Origin: Nemopilema nomurai
Lineage: Eukaryota; Cnidaria; Scyphozoa; Rhizostomeae; Rhizostomatidae
Direction: 5' to 3'
Assembly (NCBI GenBank): GCA_003864495.1
Contig: ML133465.1
Coordinates: forward strand, 186,001-250,000
DNA: 64,000 nucleotides
Shown here one piece after another: positions 44,101-53,422 of this stretch. How positions within the stretch are numbered: the stretch's first letter is position 1; each line of letters opens with the position of its first letter. The position numbers were made by a program, and so were the translations under genes. Under the pieces are notes generated by a model. It was given only the letters and a program-made list of their open reading frames with translations. It searched no databases and was not told the origin of the DNA.

Positions 44101-44812
44101 AAAACTCTTAAATAATATCTCAGGAAAGTAAAACGACCACAAGGAAGACCAAAGGCGACATGGATGCAGACAGTAAGGCAAGATCTGGCAAGTATCGGAA
44201 TTAAACTGGATCTCTCAAAAGAAGCACAAACATTGAATAGATTGTGTAAACTGACACAGGACAGAAAGAACTGGCGTGGCATTGTGAAACGCGCCGTGCA
44301 GTATTAACTGCCTGTGACGTCTTAGTAGTAGTAGTAGTAGAAGTAGTAAGCAAAGTGCGATAACTGCAGAACGTTTAGTCTAACCCTGTTGCTGAGTCAC
44401 TGCGACCATTAAATGATTCTCTCTTACATTCAAGGTTCCGGTCAAAAGCAAAAGCTACCCAATAGCTATTATAGTCGGTCTCGTGCTGGGCGGAGTAGTA
44501 GTCAGCTCAACGATCATCGTTTTGGCAAAGTATATCGTAAACCGACAATACCTGGACCAGTCGAGTCTGAATATGGTAGAGACCAATTGGACACAGCCGG
44601 ACGGGTCCAACATGATTGACGTTGAAAGTGACGATGACTTTTCCATGGTCGGTTCGGATATCGGCGAAAATGAAATGGACGAGTTGGTAGAGGATCAGCT
44701 ATTACCGGATTCGGAATTGAAAACCGGTCTTGAATTGATGTTCCTGAAACAGCAAAGACACTACTGGAATCAGAGACAAAGGAAAGACCGGCCAAAGAGT
44801 CACGAATTGTAA
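38163..44812 (+). CDS. ApeC-domain type I membrane protein, eight exons, 547 aa
   Basis: Exons 38163-38232, 38939-39156, 40073-40217, 40833-41052, 41763-42021, 42708-42861, 43328-43527 and 44435-44812 join in phase. Signal peptide MKKHLQLIVFFFSFTLLPAL; a furin-like RRKR at 51-54; a low-complexity Ser/Gly/Glu region to about 144. Exons 4-6 encode a full ApeC (apextrin C-terminal) domain at about 148-350: WPKGRYGLPRTIHGCP, WKQGYRYHDTEDDGTENEHS, EFCIKDSDTGANEWPPGKYC, FVIWDDENTDNQNEFGGTLP, YFCCQTEGS and FLKFDDEDHGNIDYEGGAYP, with eight cysteines. Exon 7 is a charged stalk, exon 8 a membrane helix (PIAIIVGLVLGGVVVSSTII, about 431-455) and an acidic tail of about 90 residues. ApeC proteins bind bacterial cell-wall sugars in amphioxus and occur in secreted apextrins; a membrane-anchored form suggests a receptor, which is inference. 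AATAAA lies at 44813. Confidence 0.92.
41135..41220. repeat. Dispersed repeat with TTA-rich tail, related to 50490-50595
   Basis: TTGTTGATAACAGCAC.TTTG then ..ACC.TG.AT.AATAA, then a (TTA)n tail, recurs at 50495-50595 in the same orientation. Here it lies in intron 4 of the ApeC gene. Confidence 0.6.
43162..43192. other. Perfect hairpin, 12-bp stem, in ApeC intron 6
   Basis: TGCTTTGGAGCT and AGCTCCAAAGCA pair around the 7-nt loop TTGGTAT. No sign of a larger RNA fold around it. Confidence 0.7.
44050..44347 (+). mobile_element. 3' end of a non-LTR retrotransposon ORF with (TAG)n tail
   Basis: 44050-44307 reads as the conserved end of a reverse-transcriptase polyprotein: LGHLMRLHPETPARK, KRPQGRPKATWMQTVRQDLA, then TQDRKNWRGIVKRAV and a stop. 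There are two internal stops (44056 and about 44119). The RGRPK.TW....DL block and DR..WR..V end are characteristic of the RTE/L1-like groups. The element ends in a run of TAG triplets (44324-44347). It is 5'-truncated and dead, and sits in the last intron of the ApeC gene. Confidence 0.8.
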
Positions 44813-44818
44813 AATAAA

Positions 44819-45913
44819 GACCGCTTCAAAATGACTTTAAGCAAAGAAATGATCATGAAAGTGAATAATTTGACAGAGAAAATTGACATGCAATATGTTG
44901 GCAAGGGATCAAGTCTGTTGATGTGGTATACGAGAAGCATTAATTTATTCGCATCTAATCAATGCACTTGTAAAGAACTGTTCAAATTTAATCGTATTCT
45001 TTGCCGACGTAGAACTTAGGTATATGAGATCATATTTTTGTTTAAAGCGTGTCTTCAAAATAGAATATTAGTGTCTTTGGTTGCAAAGAAATGTAAATAA
45101 TTACTAAATCAGTAACGTAATTGTTCGACTGTATGGTCTCAGACTGTATTCTACGCCTTTCGTAATTCTTCATCAATGTGTTTATGAATAATCAAGACGT
45201 GATTTGATTTTCTACTGTTGAATTTCTTTTTCATTTTCATAGCTGCATGTTGGCAACACTACACCATTGAATAGAGAGATACGCTAGAACTCTTTTTTGT
45301 GACAAATCTTTGAATATCATACCACAATTGGTATTGTGCCCTTACTATACCACACAATATGTTAATAATGGAGTATACTGATAGCAACTAAACAACTTTT
45401 TTTCTGAAGTTCATCTTCGCTTCAAAAACGGCACGCCAGACCATAGTTGTTACATACTCAAATTCCAACATTCCTTAGAGCATACAATGGTGCCAGTTGC
45501 AGATCAAATTGCATTACGGGGTTGTGGGATTAGCACATGATTGGCTATCTGACGACAAACCAGCGCCTACTTTCATCTACTTTTAGATTCCAAGTCAAAA
45601 AACGAATTCTTTATGTTTTCATAGAATGGGGTTTACAAGGTAAAAATCCCTAGATGTAAAAAATACTAAGCTTACTTAGTAATTCGAAAATTGTCGTCAA
45701 TACAATGCTAAATAATACGAAAATTTTCGCCAATATGTTTTGGAGCAATCCACTTCCGCCTTCCGCAAAAAGTTTTTGTCGCCGCTGACAACCAATTCTG
45801 TTTCAGTTGTTGCTGTTGCTGCTACCTGAAAACCTTGACAAAATGGCGTCGAGATTCCAGAAAATTTCTCATGGCGTCTATATTTTAAGTGTTTGACTAA
45901 AGCCAAAGCAAGA
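44819..45913. other. Spacer between the ApeC and ankyrin genes
   Basis: Contains the ApeC 3' UTR and the ankyrin-gene promoter; the two genes run in the same direction about 1.1 kb apart. No other exon supported. Confidence 0.5.
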
Positions 45914-48570
45914 ATGGCAATGATAGATGGGTTTTGTGCAGCTGCTGCTGAAGGAAATGTAAAGGTCAGTTTGGTATTTTTTGTAGGTTTATGATTTGTG
46001 CACTTTCAGAAGGACCTTGTTATCAATAGCTTTTTTGCAGAAATTGGATAATGAGAATAAGCCAGCCCAGGACTTTGCGTATTAGATAGAGTTTGAATAA
46101 TATTTTCTACCTTTTTATAGCAAATGCACAGCCAAATATTTTCCTTTGAGCATAACATCGGCCCTGTAACAGAGATTGCTTCACGAAGCTTCCTGCATAA
46201 TCAAATAAAAAATTTACTGTCTTCATCTACAAGTGCCCTACAATAGGCTTCAAAACGTTATACTTATCAATCTTTAAGTTGCATTAGCTTAGATTTGCGT
46301 TAATTTTTTGCGTATAAGTTGATGTCCTTTTCATGTTTATTTCTTAATTCAATATTTGCCAAACTTCCTTTTCGAGCGAAATCGTGCTTTTTCTTCACAG
46401 CTAGTGAAAGGATTTATTTCCAGAAGAGTAGATCCAAACCAATGGTCATCTGAAGGATTCCTTCCATTATGTTTGGCATCATTTTGGGGCTACAGTGACG
46501 TAGTTAAAATGCTCCTTGAATATGGGTATGCCCTTTTGTGAACTGTTCATTATGCAAGGTGTAAGCAATGTGGCAACAAAATTGATGGAGTTCAGCTGTC
46601 CTGATAATTTTTATGTCAGTTAACTATGGCCATGCCAATAGAGCTGCAGCATCCCAACATACCATAACTCTCCCATCCATTATGCAAACTTTCCATTCTA
46701 GATGTGATGTATTTTATCAATGTTGTGTATAGATGCTGAATCAAATGATGTAAACAAAATCAGTTGTTGTTTTTGTCATTTCACTGTAATAGATTTTAAA
46801 TGTTGATGTTGATCATGTATGTTTATTTGTTAGTTCATCTTTATGTTAGCTATAAATTTCTATCTTCAAGAGTTCTTTATACATGGTCTGATAATTCTGA
46901 TTTTACATTCAGGGCAAATATTAATGGCCAGAATAAAGGCACATCTTGGACACCTTGTCATTGTGCTGCTTTTCAAGGACATGGGAAAGTTATCATGATA
47001 CTGCTGGAGAAAGATCCAAATCTTGATTTGAAGGATGATCTAAATAGGTGTTTTATTTTCTCAATTCCTCAATAATATTTGCTTGTTCATAATAATAACT
47101 CATTATTACTATGGTAGAACATGTCAGTTTTATGAATTATATTCTGCTGATTATAACTATGGCCCAAGTTAGCTCATTGTAGATCTGTGCATTGTACAAA
47201 ACAATTACTTGACCTTTGCTTCAGGTTGCTGACTTTGCCAAAGAGAATTAAAAAGGAGTATAAATGTAATTCAAACATATTTCCTTGTAAGTCTATGTAA
47301 GACATTAAGCAATTTTCTGTTGTTTTCCAGAAGCTGCATTGACTTTGCATCAGCCCTTGATACGATTTGGCCTCATTTTGCAGGTTTTGATTATACTTTT
47401 CTTTGTTTATTAGAGATTTTCTGTATTTCTTAATCACTTCTCAAGTCTTTAACTGCTGACTACTGACCACCCATTTAGTCTTGCCTATGTTTTGTTCCCC
47501 CTATTGGCACCCACCACCAACCAAGTCAACTTGATTTGATTTGATTTATTCTACCTTGCTTACGAATTTCTACCTTCAAGGTATTTCTTTAGGACACAGA
47601 AGCTTAAGCTTGATGAGCAGTGTCCTGGTCCTTCCTCTCGATGTGACCACATCTCGGAGAAGATCTCTCAGTAGATAGACTAATCAAGGAGAGAGAGCCC
47701 CTTTACCTAGTTTGTACTGTCACTTTTGACATATGCCTATAGTGTTACTTTTGACCATTGGGGCATACAAGTTAGGCTATCAATGCAGCTTGAAGTCTTC
47801 TTGAAGTCTTTCAAAGTCTATACAATCCACAATTGATTGTGGATTAAAATTGAGGTCTATAAAGCCAGCTGATTTTGAAAATGCAAGGCAAGAAGCATTG
47901 CCCACTCAGCTGTTGCAAAGCCTTGTAGAAAATCTTTGATGTTCAAGACAATTCCTGATACATAGCTCATTTATAAAATGGATTTTCACCACTTCTTTTG
48001 GTTTATTACTTTAGCAAGAGGCTGCAAGAGAACCACTAAAGAAGACCTGATCCGTCTTAAAATTGTTGAAAAGGTTTGGCATTTTTTGTTTGTAGAACCC
48101 TGATCTGTCTTTGTTATTGGGCTATGATAATGCAAAGAAACACAAAAACTTGAGAACTTTGTTTACCAAACTATTATTTGATGATAAGGAGTCTTTTAAA
48201 GCTTTGTTAAGTAAACTTCTCTTATTATCTTGCATTCATATACAGAGTTCAACATCTGCTGAAAGTATTCATATATGTTATGATTTGCATCAAATTTCTT
48301 TAACTACAGGTTGTACCCAGAAATGACTCACACCCGATAGGGGCAGAAAGTGCATATTTCTCTCGTCCTGGGTCCGCATATGTTGTCAAATCACAGCCAC
48401 TTTACAGAAGAGGCAAGCCTCTTAGGATTCAAGAAAAAACCAACAAGCAGGCTGACCTATCTGACAAACAATACCTTGCTTTGAACAACGGTGACGTTTT
48501 AACTGAAACCTCTGTCGATGACAAGTCTGCTCGCAGTTCGGCACCACAGTTTTCTGCTTGGAGAAGATAA
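45914..48570 (+). CDS. Small ankyrin-repeat protein, six exons, 227 aa
   Basis: Exons 45914-45964, 46401-46525, 46913-47047, 47331-47383, 48015-48073 and 48310-48570 join in phase. Residues 1-17 (MAMIDGFCAAAAEGNVK) begin the first ankyrin unit. Next come GFLPLCLASFWGYSDVVKML, TSWTPCHCAAFQGHGKVIMI plus LLEKDPNLDLKDDLNR, and a partial unit (SCIDFASALDTIWPHFA). This gives about three to four ankyrin units of .G.TPLH.A...GH..VV..LL type, with unusual Cys in place of His/Leu. The C-terminal 87 residues have no repeat (SRPGSAYVVKSQPLYRRGKP, ending SSAPQFSAWRR). No membrane segment or signal peptide, so probably cytosolic. Ankyrin folds bind proteins; I do not recognise the orthologue. AATAAA lies at 48760. 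Confidence 0.85.
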
Positions 48571-49328
48571 AGTCAGAATTATTGTACAATGTGAAGTGGA
48601 AAAATGAATTGTGAAAGCAGAGTGTTCAACTGTAGAAGTATTTTGCTGTTTTTTGTTACATAATTGAAATTTGTTTGTAGCTTTCTGTACAGTCGGTCTG
48701 AGGGAATTTTTACAAAAGGGCGCTCAAGTTTTGTGGAAAGTGTTTGATAAAATGTATTTAATAAACTTCTTATGAAATCAATTAATTCGCTGTTTCCATT
48801 TGCTTTGTAGATCTCATGCAGTCTTGTCTAGTCGAAATGCGTTTAGCACCTGCTTGAAAAATTGCAGTTCGAATTGAAAAATGTATAAAGAAAACTGTCA
48901 TTTTTGACAAATCAATTCTTCATCACTTCAAGCCTGGTTTCTGTGTGGCCACAGTGTCTTTTAGAAAATCCAGATTGCGTCAAAACATGTAGTGACAGTA
49001 ATTTTCGTATAATTAGGTAATCTAGGTAGTCTCCTAATTTAGAAGTTTCGAATCTGTCTACACTTCTATTAAAAATTAAAAACTGGATGCTGATTGGTTA
49101 AAATATAGCCAATCATGCTTTTCTTTTACATACGCCTTGCCTGGTGTTGATCTGCAACCGGGTATTCATTTTCTATTTGGTAATTTTCCAACGTTTGCAT
49201 GTTCTGAGAAGTTACAGATGAAAAACTACTTCAAGGGTGCAAAAGTTATGGTTCCGCTATGTATTGCTTTTGTTGTTGTTCTGCATCAGGAAATATTAGT
49301 TAACGACTGCTAGGCTAATTAATCGATT

Positions 49329-49459
49329 ACTAGGTTACCGGGTTAGTTATCGGGTAAGTTACCGGGTTAGTAACCGGGTTATTTATCGGGTTAGTTACCG
49401 GGTTAGTAACCGGGTTATTTATCGGGTTAGTTACCGGATTAGTTACCGGGTTTCTTACC
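49329..49459. repeat. 12-bp minisatellite (GGGTTAGTTACC) with 36-bp superstructure
   Basis: About eleven units alternate between GTTACCGGGTTA, GTAACCGGGTTA and TTTATCGGGTTA. The order repeats as a 36-bp set at least twice. Adjacent GGTTAC/GTAACC words give it local dyad symmetry. Confidence 0.9.
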
Positions 49460-50489
49460 AGCTTTATCTTAATGAAAAATGTGTCTGCGAGGTTTGTAAC
49501 ATGTGCATTGCATGTCTGGCCGGCAACTTTCTATTCTGCAACGACTGTATCAGAAACCAGGCTTTAGTCTTACCTTCTTATAATTCGGTATCGCAAAAAG
49601 GTGAAAATTTGAATATCTTGTAATTTTCTCTACAATATACTTTAAAGAACACTACCATGTGGTTATTTTGGAATGAAAATCCAAATTTAATGTTCCCTTG
49701 ACAGGCCATTTGAGGCAAAAAATCTCTAAATCTTTAACCCTTGCATTATTACATTCATTAGGCGTGCCCCAAGGATATGTTCTCTGTCCTATACTCTTGA
49801 TCGTTTGCCAACATTGCTTCATTGGAGCTGTTTGAGTTGCAACGTGAATAAAATGTTTGGCAGTGTTTTTGTAGTTGGGATGTCTTTGCAAGAATGAAAT
49901 TTCTGTTTATATTTTGGCGGCGATGTTTAAAGCATCCACAGCACCGCAATATCGTATTAAAATGTGTTGCTTTACAAAAGGCTAATTACACCTTTTTACC
50001 TTTGTTAGAAATATGCAATACTCTTAAAAATCTGTTATTTTCAAAGCATAAAACCCACGTATTTTGTCTAAGAAGCGAATTTGAAGCAACAGAAATTTAA
50101 ATTATTGTGAAGCCTTAACAGCTGATAGATTAAAGCTGAAGCCATTTGTCTGCTTTGACAGCTGCTTGGAGCTTTCTCTTTATGAGTCGATCGAATTCTA
50201 ATATATACGGGCCTAACTTATGTGCACTCTTAGGTGCCAAGTTCCCCACTTATTAGCCTCTCGATTTTTTCTCTCGAATGCCTCCCTCTCATATCAGGAA
50301 CCTCTCTTTTCTTCAATTCCTGCCGAACTCATCCAAAAAGACTGATTTCAGCAAATTTTCACCCACCTGCATAAGTGAATTTATAGTTCACACTCACTAG
50401 GAATCCCAGCGTTCTCCGAAACTTTTTTTTCATTATTTTACGGGATTCTCCAACACACTTTTTCCAATTAGATTGTATTTGTTAACAAC

Positions 50490-50595
50490 ATGGCCCTTAT
50501 TGATAACAGCACCTTTTTTGTCGAAATACCAACCTGGTATAAATAACCTTACATAATCATTTTTATAATCATTATTATTACTATTATAAATTTAA
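50490..50595. repeat. Dispersed repeat, second copy of the family at 41135
   Basis: ATTGATAACAGCACCTTTTT, AACCTGGTATAAATAA, then a TTATTA-rich tail, in the same order as at 41135-41220. Confidence 0.6.
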
Positions 50596-51234
50596 TTTTT
50601 AGCTCTGATTTCAGGTAATTTTTATTTACTAGCCTAGTCACTACCAGAGACTTGAGGCTAGCAACTATGTTATGACAGTCCTTCTGGGAAGTTGACCAAG
50701 TGTCATAATGTCTTGATGGTCACGCAAATCGATAACTACATTGAAAGGAATTTCCACATGATACGGGCTGTCAATGTTAGTGCAATTTTATGAGCTTCAC
50801 AGATGTTTGATATTCCCGGGATTTGATCAAAAAGTCACTGGATCCTTTCTTTAACATTCCTAATGCTCCAACTACCGTTGGCAATGTAATTGTTCTTAGC
50901 TGTTATTGTTATCTTTATTATTATTATTGTAATTATCATTTCACTCTCATTTCTAAATGACAACATCTGTTTAAGTCAGTTTCGTTTGTTAATCTTTCCA
51001 TCAGTTCTCTGGGCACTTTGGCAACTCCTGCAGCTCATTAATCGACATGTGTTGATCTTTGTCCTCTGATCAACAACAGAAGCGCTATCTCATCTCCAAA
51101 CTTTCATGCATTTCCATTCGCACCACATATTATATATTCTGCTGTAGAAACAAAGCTTGGACTAACCCAGAGCTTCTCACCTTTAACGTATTTTTTTCCT
51201 TTTCTCATTACTAAGATTGCAATAGTATTCTTTT

Positions 51235-51545
51235 GAAAAAACAGGCCTGCCAGTTAAAAATTGCCTATGTATTAGTGAGATTTGTAATTGTAATTTTAAC
51301 TAGAATTCAACATAAAAAGTTTCCATTATTGTTAAAATCATAATTATATATTATTATTATTTCATTTGGCCTTTTTACGATTTTTATAGTTTTTTCTTAT
51401 AAAACCAGGCTAGCCAATGACAAATTACCTTATAATAGTGAGATCTGTTATTGTAGTTCAAGTTAAAATTGAAAATGTTTCCATTATTACTATTGATATT
51501 ATTCCCCCGCTTATTTGATAATTTTTAGATGTCTGACCCCCGGCT
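51235..51545. repeat. Diverged tandem duplication, period about 164 bp
   Basis: ACAGGCCTGCCAGTTAAAAA..TAGTGAGATTTGTAATTGTA..AAAGTTTCCATTATTGTT is followed by ACCAGGCTAGCCAATGACAA..TAGTGAGATCTGTTATTGTA..AATGTTTCCATTATTACT. About 75 to 80 percent similar by eye. Confidence 0.75.
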
Positions 51546-53422
51546 AATTTCGCCCACCCCCTTTGTTAGATTTTATACAAATTTTCAATCCCTCTTGTTC
51601 ATTAAGTACCTAAGAGTATTTGAGTTATGCTAAGTCAAGGCATCGAGTCTGCGAAGAGTACAAAACACCCGGCATACAGGGCCACCTATTCTCTGCAAGT
51701 CGAAAGCTTACATTGTCTCAAAAGCTTACACGGAACATAATGTCACCTGCCTGACGCTTTTTACTTCTAGGAACCTTGTCCTTAAATCAAATTCAACAAA
51801 TTTTGTCCTTGCAAGGAAACTTGTACAAAGAGAGTTTGGTTTCAAGTAAAACCAGTTTTGGTCTTTTGCTTCAAAAATTGGCTTTCCCTTTTGACGTCTT
51901 TAAGTCAATATTATATCTAAGTTGTTCTGGATAAGCTTTTTCAAAAATAAATGAAGTATATTAAAATTTAATGGCAAGCAACGGAGTTAATTAGATACGC
52001 AGAATTAAGAAGGTCAGCAATGTTGACACTCAAATTGGGGTTTGGCTTGTCGAAGGTCCTACCAGTTTACAATTTTGAAATTTTGCGCATAATTTCATCA
52101 ATTTGCTAATATGAAACGTGTTCCTGGGTACTTCTTGCAACATGTTTATTCTTTTTAAATTATATTCGAATACCTGTCCTACAATTGTCATGTTATTTGA
52201 AAAAAGAGTCTTGTATTCTTAAAATTGCAGCAACTTTAAAAGGTTTATGCCGGCAGTCTCAATATACCAGGTGTGGGATTAAAATGAAATAGCTCTTGCG
52301 AGTTCTTTCCTTGTTTTTTTCGTTTGAGGTAAGAATTCAAACTTATCTACAGGCCTATCTTTCTTAGTATTCATAAAACAACTAAATTATTTTCTTTTGA
52401 AAAAAACTATGACAACAAATAATGCCTATATTAAGCTGCCTGTAAGCAACTTTCTTACAATTTGTCAGTTTAAAGTTTTGAAATGAAAAAATGATTTCTA
52501 AATGACGATATATGAATTGGCTGAATCTCAAGGATTGCAGAAGGTCGAAAAGACAGATAGCAAGAGTATGAAACCTCCACTTATCTGAACTTTTATTTAG
52601 GTTTATAATTTGATTTCTCTAATGATTATGAGGAGTGTCAAACAAAGCTCCAATAAATTTAGTCTTCAAGTTTTTTTCTTCAATTAACAGGAAATTAAAT
52701 ATTGTTGCGCCCACATTCTTGTTTCGCGGATTATTCCCATGGAGATTCAAGTGCATTGGATGGATGAATTGGATGTTTATGTATATGGCCTAAAACGGTG
52801 TTTGCAGCGTGACAGGTGGGAAATAACCAACGGCTTTAACAATTCTGCAGTCTATTAGCAGTTTCTGGAAATATCAAGGTATCAGTTGGAAAGCTACTGT
52901 ACCATAAAGAATTCAAAATCCAATCAACATTGGAGAGACGACATCACGCTAAGTGGGCCTTCTCGTGATACCGGCGTATGGAAATTTTTTTTTTCAGGCA
53001 GCTGTTTTGCAAATAAGGCGCTTTTTGTTGAGTTTTCTGTATTAAGAATTTGCGGACTGGTAGCAGATGTTCTTTAATGCTGTTTAGTTTTTCTCAAATA
53101 ATTGCGCTAAACCAGCTGTACGTAATTTTCAAGAAAGTAGACAAGTTTACAAGTACTGTCGTGAAGATTTAAAGGCTCGGCCAAAATATATCTGCTTTGG
53201 CGATTGATGCCCTTGGTTGCAAAGCACGAATTTCGCGCTTTTGGACTAGTTCATAATGTGAGAGTGAGAGTTGTTCCACATAATTGAAGTTCAAGTTTGT
53301 TTTTGAGTTTGTGATATCAGTTTCAAATAGAAGTGTGTGACATGTACATGTAGTTTACTGTGAATTATCCAAAGAAATGCCAATTCTAAGCAAAGAGGTA
53401 TCCTGACAAAGTGAACTGCACA

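Larger units (their letters stand above)
48571..53422. other. Intergenic region between the ankyrin and JIP genes
   Basis: No supportable exon. It holds the ankyrin-gene 3' UTR (to about 48785), a minisatellite (49329-49459), dispersed and tandem repeats (50490-50595, 51235-51545) and AT-rich sequence. A 39-codon frame at 52739-52858 (MEIQVHWMDELDVYVYGLKR...) has no known relatives that I recognise and is probably chance. Confidence 0.5.

Noticed and set aside
49329..49459. Interstitial telomere repeat
   Set aside because: Contains GGGTTA but the unit is GGGTTAGTTACC, not tandem TTAGGG.
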